Below, piece by piece: positions 49,916 to 58,512 of a DNA stretch of 64,000 bases. Each line of letters opens with the position of its first letter. The stretch's first letter is position 1. The notes under the pieces were generated by a model. It ran no database searches, was not told the origin of the DNA, and saw only the letters and a program-made list of their open reading frames with translations. Source of the stretch: Bacteroidota bacterium. Lineage in GTDB: Bacteria; Bacteroidota; Bacteroidia; UKL13-3. Made by a program: the position numbers and the translations under genes. The stretch lies in assembly GCA_947477885.1 (NCBI GenBank), contig CANJUD010000008.1, positions 85,165 to 149,164 of the forward strand, in the 5' to 3' direction.

Positions 49916-52867
49916 TTATACTACAACATTTACAATTCGTCCTTTTACAAAAATAATCTTTTTAGGTTCTTTACCCTCTGTCCATTTCTGTACCACTTCG
50001 TGTTGCAACACTGCTTTTTCTACATCGGCCTGTTCCAAATCTAAAGCCATCTCCAATGTAAGACGTAATTTTCCGTTTATAGAAACTGGATATTGGAAAG
50101 TATTCTCCACCAAATATGCTGTATTATATATAGGCCATTCAGCTTTTATAATACTTGTTTCTGGATTAATTGTATTCCACAACTCTTCACATATGTGCGG
50201 AGCATAGGGACTCACTATAATAAGTAATTGCTCCAATATATTTTTCTTATGACAGTTCAATTCCAAAAGCTCATTCACACATATCATAAATGCAGACACA
50301 GAAGTATTAAATGAAAATCCTTCTACATCTTCACCTGCTTTTTTAATGGTGCGATGCAATACTTTTAATTCTGCTGCACTTGGTTCTTCATCAACAACTA
50401 TATAATTGCCATCTCTATTATAAAACAATCCCCAAAGCTTTTTAAGGAAACGGTGAACCCCTTCGATGCCTTGGGTATTCCAAGGTTTGCTTTGTTCTAA
50501 TGGGCCGAGGAACATTTCGTAGAGGCGTAATGTGTCTGCTCCGTATTCACTTATTATAATATCAGGAGTTATAACATTGTATTTGGATTTAGACATTTTT
50601 TCGACTTCAGAATAAAACTCCATTGCCCCATCTTTATCATATATAAAATGTATATTCTTATATCCATAGTATAGCTTCAGCCATTCTATTGTTTCATTCT
50701 CGTTTTTTATTTTACCGTCTTTATCAAGCAGATTTATATCTATTCTGTGTGATACAAATTGTGTTGGTCTTACTTCTGCAATATCGTTGTCTGATATATT
50801 GGAGGATATTTTTTTAACAATATTTATATATTGTGATCTTATTTCTGAATTCTCAAAATCTTTTTCGTCAAGATTAGATGATACTATAATATTCTGATTA
50901 GAAAAAGAAATTCCACCAGCAGTATTATTTCCTGCTATTAACTTGAAGAGCTTTGTTACCCCCTGTATCATACCTTGATTAATCAACTTCTTCGCGGGTT
51001 CATCCACGGGCAATAAACCCATATCATATAAAAACTTGGTCCAATAACGCACATATAATAAATGCCCGGTGCCGTGCTCGCTGCCGCCTATATATACATC
51101 CACATCTTTCCAATAATTGAGTGCTTTTTTGCTGGCAAACTCACCCGTATTGCGAGGGTCCATATAGCGGAACATATACCAGCTGCTGCCTGCCCACCCG
51201 GGCATAGTGGTGGTTTCGAGGGGGAAGCCATTGTAGGTCCAATCGGTTGCACGGGCTAGTGGTGGCTCTCCATCTTCAGTTGGCAAATACTTATCTACTT
51301 CGGGTAATTGTTTTGGCAAATCCTTCTCATCCATTGTACATGGAATTCCATCTTTATAATATATTGGAATTGGTTCTCCCCAGTAACGTTGCCTGCCGAA
51401 AATAGCATCACGCAAGCGGAAATTGGTTTTGCCTTTTCCCAAGCCTTTTTGTTCAATGACTTCAATCGCTTTTATTATGGCTTGCTTTACCTCAAGCCCG
51501 TTTAAGAAATCGGAATTAATAGAAGTCCCTGCTTTTTCATCATAAGATTCTTTTTCAAAATCCCAATCTGTATTGGGTTTGACAACTTTTTTAATAGGCA
51601 ATCCAAAATGTTTTGCAAATGCATAATCTCTTGAGTCATGAGCGGGAACGCCCATTACGGCTCCGGTTCCGTACCCTGCTAATACATAATCGCCAATCCA
51701 TACTGGAATATTTTCACCTGTAAATGGATGTATAACATAAGCACCAGTAAACTGCCCCGTAATCCTTTTCACATCAGCCTGGCGTTCGCGTTCGCTGCGG
51801 CTTTTAGCATAATGTATATATTCTACAACTTGATTTTTGTATTCGGTCGTTGTTATAATATCGACCAAATTGTTTTCTGGAGCGAGGGTTACGAATGTTA
51901 CTCCGAAGATTGTGTCGGGGCGGGTGGTGAATACTTCGATTACCTCACGCACATCCTCACCCCTGCCCCTCTCCTGGGGAGAGCGGTTAGGGGTGAAGCT
52001 AAACTGTATCGAGCTCCCGCTGCTCTTCCCAATCCAATTTCTTTGCGTCTCTTTCAAGGGCTCAGGCCAATCAATCTTATCCAATCCTTGCAATAATCTA
52101 TCAGCATAAGATGTGATTCTCATGCTCCATTGCATCATCAGTTTGCGTTCAACCGGATGACCACCACGCTCGCTCACGCCATCTTTCACTTCATCATTGG
52201 CAAGCACAGTTCCCAATGCTGGGCACCAGTTTACATAACTTTCGCTGAGATATGCATTTCTGTATTGCATCAATATTTCTTGCTGTTCTATTTCTGAAAG
52301 TTCTTCCCATCTCATTTCCCTTGGAAATGGGACGAGCCTACCCTCCGGAGAGGTTGGAGGGCTCTGATTTTCCAATTTCTCAACCAATGTCTCAATTCCT
52401 TCCGACCTATTTGTTTCAGCATTGTACCACGAATGATAGAGCTTCATAAATATCCACTGGGTCCATTTATAAAATTCAGGCGCACTAGTTTTTACTTGAC
52501 GGCTCCAATCGAAACTAAAACCAAGCATATCCATTTGTTCACGATAACGATTAATATTTTGCTCGGTAGTAATAGCTGGATGCTGCCCTGTCTGTATGGC
52601 ATATTGCTCAGCAGGCAAACCAAATGAGTCGTAACCCATCGGGTGCAAAACATTAAATCCTCTTAATCTTTTATAGCGTGCATAAATGTCAGATGCAATA
52701 TATCCGAGCGGATGCCCCACGTGCAAGCCTGCACCGCTTGGGTAGGGAAACATATCAAGAACATAAAACTTGGGCTTTGAAGTGTCGTCTTCAACTTGAT
52801 ATATATTGTTATCTCGCCAATATTGTTGCCAATACTTTTCTATTTTGTCAAATTTGTAATCGCTCAT
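49916..52867 (-). CDS. leuS: Leucyl-tRNA synthetase with two in-frame repeat insertions
   Basis: Charges tRNA-Leu. The class I signatures are HVGH at residues 49-52 (AGLHVGHPLGYIASD) and KMSKS in VEKMSKSKYNVITP. The CP1 editing domain has FTTRPDTIFGVTF and GTGAVMGVPAHDSRDYAFAK. At 983 aa it is longer than usual. Part of the excess is two blocks of foreign composition in variable loops: about residues 168-185 (SPPTSPEGRLVPFPREM) and 290-306 (FTPNRSPQERGRGEDVREV), both from palindromic DNA. All catalytic motifs are intact, so the enzyme should work. TAACTTTG (minus, 52895-52888) is a likely -7 box. Confidence 0.96.
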   Translation of the reverse strand: MSDYKFDKIEKYWQQYWRDNNIYQVEDDTSKPKFYVLDMFPYPSGAGLHVGHPLGYIASDIYARYKRLRGFNVLHPMGYDSFGLPAEQYAIQTGQHPAITTEQNINRYREQMDMLGFSFDWSRQVKTSAPEFYKWTQWIFMKLYHSWYNAETNRSEGIETLVEKLENQSPPTSPEGRLVPFPREMRWEELSEIEQQEILMQYRNAYLSESYVNWCPALGTVLANDEVKDGVSERGGHPVERKLMMQWSMRITSYADRLLQGLDKIDWPEPLKETQRNWIGKSSGSSIQFSFTPNRSPQERGRGEDVREVIEVFTTRPDTIFGVTFVTLAPENNLVDIITTTEYKNQVVEYIHYAKSRSERERQADVKRITGQFTGAYVIHPFTGENIPVWIGDYVLAGYGTGAVMGVPAHDSRDYAFAKHFGLPIKKVVKPNTDWDFEKESYDEKAGTSINSDFLNGLEVKQAIIKAIEVIEQKGLGKGKTNFRLRDAIFGRQRYWGEPIPIYYKDGIPCTMDEKDLPKQLPEVDKYLPTEDGEPPLARATDWTYNGFPLETTTMPGWAGSSWYMFRYMDPRNTGEFASKKALNYWKDVDVYIGGSEHGTGHLLYVRYWTKFLYDMGLLPVDEPAKKLINQGMIQGVTKLFKLIAGNNTAGGISFSNQNIIVSSNLDEKDFENSEIRSQYINIVKKISSNISDNDIAEVRPTQFVSHRIDINLLDKDGKIKNENETIEWLKLYYGYKNIHFIYDKDGAMEFYSEVEKMSKSKYNVITPDIIISEYGADTLRLYEMFLGPLEQSKPWNTQGIEGVHRFLKKLWGLFYNRDGNYIVVDEEPSAAELKVLHRTIKKAGEDVEGFSFNTSVSAFMICVNELLELNCHKKNILEQLLIIVSPYAPHICEELWNTINPETSIIKAEWPIYNTAYLVENTFQYPVSINGKLRLTLEMALDLEQADVEKAVLQHEVVQKWTEGKEPKKIIFVKGRIVNVVV
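51950..52000. repeat. Palindromic element inserted in frame in leuS (second)
   Basis: GC-rich palindrome: CACCCCTGCCCCTCTCC (from 51958) faces GGAGAGCGGTTAGGGGTG, around TGG. Its translation on the minus strand is FTPNRSPQERGRGED, unlike LeuRS. It sits just before the conserved IEVFTTRPDTIFG of the editing domain, in a loop of variable length. Confidence 0.75.
52313..52366. repeat. Palindromic element inserted in frame in leuS (first)
   Basis: Two adjacent palindromes: CATTTCC-CTT-GGAAATG and CCCTCC-GGAGAGGTT-GGAGGG. Encodes SPPTSPEGRLVPFPREM on the minus strand, between the WTQWIFMKLYHSWYNAET helix and the IEQQEILMQYRNAYL helix. It is different in sequence from the other insertion in the same gene. 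Confidence 0.7.
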
Positions 52868-52999
52868 CTGTTATAAAAAATAAGAGGCAAAGTTAAACCG
52901 ATAGCGTATGTCTATCAGCACGAATTTACAATTAATTTGATCCCTGAAATTTCAAATTATTAGTTTGAAAACTTGTCTCGCAAAGCTACTTTAGTTAAA

Positions 53000-53578
53000 C
53001 TATGCAGCAACTGCCGCCCTGCGCCACCGCAGCCATCCTACAATGCTCATGAACCAAAAAATAGTAAATAATATCATAGTGGGGTAAAGCCCTCTATTAT
53101 AATATATATATATATATACTGTATTCACGGCAAGCCATACCAGCCAATTCTCTGTCCTTTTGCGGGCTTGAAGGTATTGTGCGATAATACTACCCACAAA
53201 TGTAAAACTATCCAAATACGGCAATGGGTCTTTGGTGTATATTTTTAAAAACTCTCCCAACACAGGCATTAAACCTGCATATATAATAAATACGATTATC
53301 AGCTCAACCACATTGCACTTTATAGGATTAAGCATCATTTTACCTTTACTTCTAGTTGTCCAACAACTCCAACCATATGCTAACATTCCAATGTATACTA
53401 TTTGCAAAGCAGCGTCAGCATATAAAGCATTGCTTCCATGCAAAAACACAATTCCATAGGCTAATGAACTCAAAATAAGCAAGGGCCAACACCAGGCCAA
53501 CTGCTTGGTACTTGCCCAAACACCCGCCAATCCCGTGATTGCACCAAATATTTCAAGAAAAAGGAGCAACTTGTCCAT
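53000..53578 (-). CDS. pnuC: PnuC-family vitamin transporter
   Basis: Facilitative transporter for nicotinamide riboside or a related vitamin. The 192-aa protein, started at ATG 53578 (MDKLLLFLEIFGAITGLAGV), has seven hydrophobic helices. The family motif W-x-x-W-x-x-x-N is in ENWLVWLAVNTVYIYIYYNR. It is followed by GLYPTMILFTIFWFMSIVGW, the classic C-terminal helix. Some PnuC homologues carry thiamine (PnuT) or riboflavin (PnuX). No riboswitch is visible upstream, so the substrate stays open. Divergent from clpX with 48 bases between. Confidence 0.9.
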   Translation of the reverse strand: MDKLLLFLEIFGAITGLAGVWASTKQLAWCWPLLILSSLAYGIVFLHGSNALYADAALQIVYIGMLAYGWSCWTTRSKGKMMLNPIKCNVVELIIVFIIYAGLMPVLGEFLKIYTKDPLPYLDSFTFVGSIIAQYLQARKRTENWLVWLAVNTVYIYIYYNRGLYPTMILFTIFWFMSIVGWLRWRRAAVAA

Positions 53579-53626
53579 TCTATGCCGATTTTTGCAGCAA
53601 ATAAAAAGAATTAACATCCAAATAAC

Positions 53627-54883
53627 ATGGCTAAAAAAAATAAAGAAGAATTTTGTTCATTCTGCGGCACGCCCGCCACTCCTTTTTTATTTATGCTTGC
53701 AGGAATTGAAGGAGCACTAATTTGCGAATCATGTATACAAAGTGCGACAGAAATATATGCAGAAGCGAACAGCAATGACAAAGTAAAAAAAGGGAAAGAG
53801 GGGCATTCACATAAAGAGCTGAAATTACTCAAACCTCATGATATAAAACGACATTTAGATGAATATGTGATTGGGCAAGACCAAGCAAAGAAAGTACTGA
53901 GTGTGGCAGTATACAACCACTACCAACGCATGAATGCCAAAGGGCATAAACATTTAGATGTTGAAATTGAAAAATCAAATATCCTTTTGGTTGGTGAAAC
54001 TGGAACGGGCAAGACATTGCTTGCAAAAACGTTGGCAAAAATACTGAATGTACCTTTTTGTATAGCTGATGCTACTGTGCTTACAGAAGCCGGATATGTA
54101 GGTGAAGATGTAGAAAGTATTATAAGCAGATTGCTGCAAGCTTCCAATTATGATGTAGCCCAAGCCGAACGTGGCATTGTATTTATTGACGAGATTGATA
54201 AAATTTCCCGTAAAAGCGACAACCCAAGCATTACGCGTGATGTAAGTGGCGAAGGTGTTCAGCAAGCCTTGCTTAAAATATTGGAAGGTGCTGTAATTAA
54301 TGTTCCACCTCAGGGAGGTCGCAAACACCCTGAACAACAATTTGTGCAGGTAAATACTGAGAATATATTATTTATATGTGGCGGTGCATTTGAGGGGATT
54401 GATAAAATTATAAAAACAAGAGCCAATAGCCAAAGCATCGGATATAAAACTGCCGATGAGAAACAAGTTTTTGAGGATAAAGATTATTTGCAATATTTGT
54501 CGCCAGAAGATTTGCGTAAGTACGGTATGATACCCGAAATTATTGGCCGCATGCCTGTGCTTGCCCACCTTGACCCTTTAAATGCCGAAACGTTGAAACG
54601 CATTTTGACTGAACCCAAAAATGCTTTAGTAAAACAATATAAAGCCCTGTTCGAGCTAAGTGATAAAACACTAGAGTTCGCTCCTGAAACTATCGATTTT
54701 ATAGTAGAGAAAGCAATTGAATATAAGCTTGGAGCCCGCGGTTTACGATCCATATGCGAAAAGATAATGACCGACCATATGTTCGATTTGCCTTCATTAG
54801 ATATGGTAAAACATGTAACACTAGGCCCGGAATATGCACGCAAAAAATTAGAAATTGTAAATATGAAACAAAGTGCTGCTTAA
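53627..54883 (+). CDS. clpX: ATP-dependent Clp protease ATPase subunit ClpX
   Basis: AAA+ unfoldase that feeds substrates to ClpP. The 418-aa protein has the N-terminal zinc-binding domain ([11 protein letters not shown] and ICESC), Walker [17 protein letters not shown], Walker [11 protein letters not shown], the pore loop region [18 protein letters not shown], the [20 protein letters not shown] segment, and sensor 2 [10 protein letters not shown]. Length and motif order are normal. clpP is not next to it. It is divergently arranged with pnuC. Confidence 0.97.
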   Translation: MAKKNKEEFCSFCGTPATPFLFMLAGIEGALICESCIQSATEIYAEANSNDKVKKGKEGHSHKELKLLKPHDIKRHLDEYVIGQDQAKKVLSVAVYNHYQRMNAKGHKHLDVEIEKSNILLVGETGTGKTLLAKTLAKILNVPFCIADATVLTEAGYVGEDVESIISRLLQASNYDVAQAERGIVFIDEIDKISRKSDNPSITRDVSGEGVQQALLKILEGAVINVPPQGGRKHPEQQFVQVNTENILFICGGAFEGIDKIIKTRANSQSIGYKTADEKQVFEDKDYLQYLSPEDLRKYGMIPEIIGRMPVLAHLDPLNAETLKRILTEPKNALVKQYKALFELSDKTLEFAPETIDFIVEKAIEYKLGARGLRSICEKIMTDHMFDLPSLDMVKHVTLGPEYARKKLEIVNMKQSAA

Positions 54884-54929
54884 CAATTTTATTACTGATA
54901 TTTGTAACCTTAAATAATATAATAACAAA

Positions 54930-56108
54930 ATGAAGAAAATAATTCTACTCATCATCGCCATTTGTGTGGCCAATGCTTTTGCTTTTTCACAATGCTCCAA
55001 AGCCTATTCAGGCACTGGAGTTTACCCCCCACAATTACCCGACGCTTACGAACAAGTTCAATACAGCCAAGAAGTTGATTTTACATTTCCGGTTGACACT
55101 ACAGTGCAAAGTTTCTCGGTGCACATCGACAGCTTAAAAATATCGCAAGTAGTTGGATTCCCTGGATCTAATTTTACTTTTAATTGTAGTGTGCAAAATT
55201 GCTCTTATATATTTCAAACTGGTATGACCTATTATCAAGGTTGCTTTATGATAAAAGGTACCGCACCCAAAGGAACCGCTGATACCTTTAAACTAAAAGT
55301 AGACTTGGAAGGATATTTCCAGACACCATTCGGTGCTCAAACCTATATAGTAACTGACTCGTCAGTTAACTTAATAGTGAAAGCCTGCAATACCACCGCT
55401 AAAGTAATTGCAGCTGGCAGCACCTCTTTTTGCGTTGGAGACAATGTTAAACTAACTGCATCGGGTGGCAATAAATTCCAATGGCTAATTAAGAATAATA
55501 AAATAGCAAATGACACACTTGCTGATTTAACAGTGACGGATAGTGGCATTTATAGAGCACTTGTTTGGGATGCAGCTACGGGTTGTTTCGACACTTCAAC
55601 AACCACGCAAGTTATCATATTTGCGATGCCTGCAAAACCTTCAGTATCTGCTACACAAACTGCAGTTACTACTGCCGCTACAGGTGTTACCTATCAATGG
55701 TATAAAGATACGACACTTATTGGTGGTGCAATTTTACAAAGCTATTCTCCTGGAAGTAAAGGGAAATATAAAGTAAAAGTTACCACTGCCGATGGTTGCA
55801 GCACCTTTAGTGACCCAGTAGATTATTTTAATTCTGCAATTACAGATATGAACGGATTACAATCATTTACTATTTTCCCTAATCCTGCAAATAGTATTGT
55901 ATCTTTAGAATTTGTTTCCACAATTAAGCAAGCCGCACAATTATCTATTATTGATATTAATGGCAAAATAATCATGTCGCAAAACATAAACGCAAGCACC
56001 AATAAAAACAATATAACATTGGATTTGTCCAACTATGCTAAAGGTATATATTTAGTAAAACTGCAAACCAATAATGGTCAACAAATACAAAGATTAACAG
56101 TGGAATAA
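54930..56108 (+). CDS. Secreted Ig-like protein with T9SS type A tail
   Basis: A 392-aa protein. A signal peptide (MKKIILLIIAICVANAFAFS) is cleaved near SQC. Residues about 20-150 are a beta domain with several cysteines. Residues 150-300 hold Ig-like modules (CVGDNVKLTASGGNKFQWLI, TAATGVTYQWYKDTTLIGGA). The end is a type A tail: FTIFPNPANSIVSLEFVS, then KGIYLVKLQTNNGQQIQRL. Surface-attached, function unknown. It ends at a strong bidirectional terminator. Confidence 0.88.
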   Translation: MKKIILLIIAICVANAFAFSQCSKAYSGTGVYPPQLPDAYEQVQYSQEVDFTFPVDTTVQSFSVHIDSLKISQVVGFPGSNFTFNCSVQNCSYIFQTGMTYYQGCFMIKGTAPKGTADTFKLKVDLEGYFQTPFGAQTYIVTDSSVNLIVKACNTTAKVIAAGSTSFCVGDNVKLTASGGNKFQWLIKNNKIANDTLADLTVTDSGIYRALVWDAATGCFDTSTTTQVIIFAMPAKPSVSATQTAVTTAATGVTYQWYKDTTLIGGAILQSYSPGSKGKYKVKVTTADGCSTFSDPVDYFNSAITDMNGLQSFTIFPNPANSIVSLEFVSTIKQAAQLSIIDINGKIIMSQNINASTNKNNITLDLSNYAKGIYLVKLQTNNGQQIQRLTVE

Positions 56109-56129
56109 AACAGCGATTCTTAATAATTT

Positions 56130-56173
56130 AAACGGGCACATTAAAGAGTAATCAATTCTTTAAGTGCCCGTTT
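56130..56173. terminator. Bidirectional intrinsic terminator
   Basis: AAACGGGCAC (56130-56139) and GTGCCCGTTT (56164-56173), with a further inner pair TTAAAG/CTTTAA; between convergent genes ending at 56108 and 56188. Confidence 0.88.
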
Positions 56174-56187
56174 TATTTTAAACCCAA

Positions 56188-57093
56188 TTAAGCTAAATCA
56201 CCCAGCCCATCTATGTCATCATCCATATCTTGTGGATACATATAGTTTTTAAAACGTGCTATAACTCCCGTTAGAAACAATATATAATATACTACAAATA
56301 GGAAAGCCAACATAATTAAAAACCCATAGCCGATATACTCACGGGCAAACCAAAATGATATTCCTGTAGGCGGTTTTTTGTCAATATCTGAAACAGGTAA
56401 ATTTACTGTGTACTCACCGGCATTTTTATTGTTTTGCGAAATAAGATGTGTTAAACTTGCGGGATTCTTTCTATTCAATATAGTTTTCACCCCACTGCTA
56501 TCTAGTAATTGTATTACCCTGTTCAGCAATTTCTCATCAGTTGAATATTTTAAAAAAGCCTGTTTATCTATTGCATCAGTTACTGCCCAAAGTGCAAACT
56601 GCCCTGCAAGATTTTGCATATCTTCATGTTCAATTCTATTCACAACTTTTAGCAACCTGTTACTGCACACTGTCCCTATTTCAAAACGAACGCCACGGCG
56701 GGGTACTTCTTTGGTTATTTCTGCACACATCGCATACAGTTTAAATTTGAATTTTTGATTCCCCGAAATGTCAAATTGTATTCGCTTGGTAATAATTATA
56801 TTTTGAACAATTGTGTCATCACTATATAATTCAGTTCCGTTATCTAATTGAAGTTTTAAAGTGGAATCAAGTTTGTTTTTCACTTCACCAACAATACATT
56901 TTCCATAATGAACACCATTTTGATCTATCACTTCCTTAAATGCTTTTTTATCAAAAGCACCTTCTAGCTTTAGCGAAATCCAGTCATTGTCTATAGCTGT
57001 TTGAATGGAAACATATTGCTGCGAAAACAGCACAGATGCCCAACAAACAAAGGCCGACAGAAATATGATATGTTTAAATTTACTCAGCAACAA
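56188..57093 (-). CDS. Secreted protein with C-terminal membrane anchor, unknown
   Basis: A 301-aa protein with a signal peptide (FKHIIFLSAFVCWASVLFSQ). A long extracytoplasmic part includes GAFDKKAFKEVIDQNGVHYG, a strand-rich region, and then a helical region (LLKVVNRIEHEDMQNLAGQF, ALWAVTDAIDKQAFLKYSTD). One transmembrane helix (FLIMLAFLFVVYYILFLTGV) is near 255-275. The short cytoplasmic tail is acidic (PQDMDDDIDGLGDLA). I recognise no family. The topology suggests an envelope sensor or scaffold. Confidence 0.75.
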   Translation of the reverse strand: MLLSKFKHIIFLSAFVCWASVLFSQQYVSIQTAIDNDWISLKLEGAFDKKAFKEVIDQNGVHYGKCIVGEVKNKLDSTLKLQLDNGTELYSDDTIVQNIIITKRIQFDISGNQKFKFKLYAMCAEITKEVPRRGVRFEIGTVCSNRLLKVVNRIEHEDMQNLAGQFALWAVTDAIDKQAFLKYSTDEKLLNRVIQLLDSSGVKTILNRKNPASLTHLISQNNKNAGEYTVNLPVSDIDKKPPTGISFWFAREYIGYGFLIMLAFLFVVYYILFLTGVIARFKNYMYPQDMDDDIDGLGDLA

Positions 57094-57204
57094 AAGCCAT
57101 TTGAGGCGAGTTCAAAGCTATGATAACACAACAGGCTGCAGCCAATCAAGTTTTAAACTCTTTGTCGGTCTTATTTAATAATGTGTTTGCTTTTTTGGAC
57201 AGGG

Positions 57205-57257
57205 GGAATGGTATCAAGTATAAAGTAGCAAGTATAAAGTCCCGATAGCTATCGGGA
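57205..57257. repeat. REP-like palindrome, copy 3, with neighbouring words
   Basis: GGTATCAAGTATAAAGTAGC and AAGTATAAAG (57211-57239) run into the perfect palindrome TCCCGATAGCTATCGGGA (57240-57257). The rest of the gap to thiL holds CTCACACTCCT-type short direct repeats at 57345-57388, which reach the thiL stop. No gene is present in 57094-57379. Confidence 0.8.
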
Positions 57258-57379
57258 TTGCCGTTGCTTCCGGTGGATAGTATAAATATTAATTTTATAG
57301 ATCAAATACTCGACTATCAACTATCAATTATTAACTTCGGTCTTCCTCCTCACTCACACTCCTCTCTCACACTCCTCAC

Positions 57380-58417
57380 TCACACTGCCTTCCATCCTTG
57401 TGCTGGCAAATCATACTGCGTACCTGCTTTGCTTACCATATTGATACCTGTGCCCGCTGCTGTGCAATGCCCAATAATACTAATACCTTCCGTATTCTTC
57501 ACCAACTCAAACAAGCTTTGCGGAATAGTGAATAGCAATTCATAATCCTCTCCGCCATTAAGTGCACAGGTGGTCGATTCGAGTCCAAGTTCTTGGGCAT
57601 TATTATATACAATGGGGTCGATGGGAAGTTTGTCTTCATATATAGTAATCCCCACATTCGATTGTTTTGCGATATGATGCAGCTCACTACTTAGCCCATC
57701 CGAAATGTCCATCATAGCTGTTGGTTTCAGTTTGTTATCATGCAAAAATTGTATCATATCCTTTCGTGCTTCCGGTTTCAGCTGGCGTTCCAGTATATAA
57801 TCAAACCCTTCCAAATCGGGCTGCGCTCCTGGGGTTTCAAGGAATATCTTTTTTTCGCGTTCCAATAATTGTAGTCCCAAATAAGCTGCACCAAGATCGC
57901 CAGTTACACATATGAGGTCATGTTCTTTTGCTCCACTTCTATAGGTTACTTGGTCTTTTTTGCAAGTGCCGATAGCAGTTACACTAAGCATTAATCCTGA
58001 ATGACTGGTGCTGGTGTCACCGCCCACCAAATCAATTCCATAAAAATCGCAAGCACGTTTTATTCCTGCATAAAGTTCTTCTATAGCTTCTAATGAAAAA
58101 CGATTGGAGAATGCAAGTGAAACTGTTATTTGCTGTGGTATACCGTTCATCGCATATATATCACTCAAATTTACTGTTACAGCTTTGTAACCCAAATGTT
58201 TCAGAGGCATATAATGTAAATCGAAATGAACACCTTCTACCAATAAATCGGTACTAATTAGTGTTACATTTTCCTCATCCTTATCAATTACAGCGGCATC
58301 ATCGCCGATACCTTTAATGGTAGATGCTTGCTTATTGGTGAAACTCTTTGCAATATGGTCTATCAAACCAAACTCGCCTAGCAGCGAAACTTCGGTACGG
58401 GATGCGTTTTCAAACAT
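57380..58417 (-). CDS. thiL: Thiamine-monophosphate kinase
   Basis: Last step of thiamine diphosphate synthesis, phosphorylating ThMP with ATP. The 345-aa protein has LGEFGLIDHIAKSF, the GIGDDAAVI metal motif, ISTDLLVEGVHFDLHYMPLK, LGYKAVTVNLSDIYAMNGIP, VGGDTSTSHSGLMLSVTAIG, MMDISDGLSSELHHIA and ALNGGEDYELLFT, all as in ThiL of the PurM fold. It is a single gene, divergent from the large T9SS gene. The C-terminal codons overlap short CTCACAC repeats. Confidence 0.95.
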   Translation of the reverse strand: MFENASRTEVSLLGEFGLIDHIAKSFTNKQASTIKGIGDDAAVIDKDEENVTLISTDLLVEGVHFDLHYMPLKHLGYKAVTVNLSDIYAMNGIPQQITVSLAFSNRFSLEAIEELYAGIKRACDFYGIDLVGGDTSTSHSGLMLSVTAIGTCKKDQVTYRSGAKEHDLICVTGDLGAAYLGLQLLEREKKIFLETPGAQPDLEGFDYILERQLKPEARKDMIQFLHDNKLKPTAMMDISDGLSSELHHIAKQSNVGITIYEDKLPIDPIVYNNAQELGLESTTCALNGGEDYELLFTIPQSLFELVKNTEGISIIGHCTAAGTGINMVSKAGTQYDLPAQGWKAV

Positions 58418-58449
58418 TGTGCAAAGATACGTGCAGAACTTTGCCTGTA

Positions 58450-58477
58450 TTGGGCAACTTTTTATTGCTTATTTTTG
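58450..58477 (+). promoter_or_regulatory. Bacteroidota-type promoter
   Basis: TTG (58450-58452), 17-base spacer, TATTTTTG (58470-58477): a full -33/-7 match. Transcription would begin near 58484, which excludes the upstream in-frame ATG at 58348 as start of the next gene. Confidence 0.75.
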
Positions 58478-58512
58478 TCAATGAATATGGCCATTCCATC
58501 ATTCAGCATATT

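Noticed and set aside
49916..52867. Intein in leuS
   Set aside because: The extra length is short loop insertions and the normal CP1 and leucine-specific regions; no splicing motifs or terminal Cys/Ser-His-Asn blocks are seen.
57345..57388. CTCACACTCCT short repeats as a microsatellite switch in thiL
   Set aside because: They sit at and beyond the thiL stop, so length change would hardly affect the enzyme, and the units are irregular.
58348..58512. ATG 58348 as start of the large T9SS gene
   Set aside because: It lies inside thiL on the other strand and upstream of a well-matched promoter at 58450-58477; the peptide before the signal sequence is not secretion-like.
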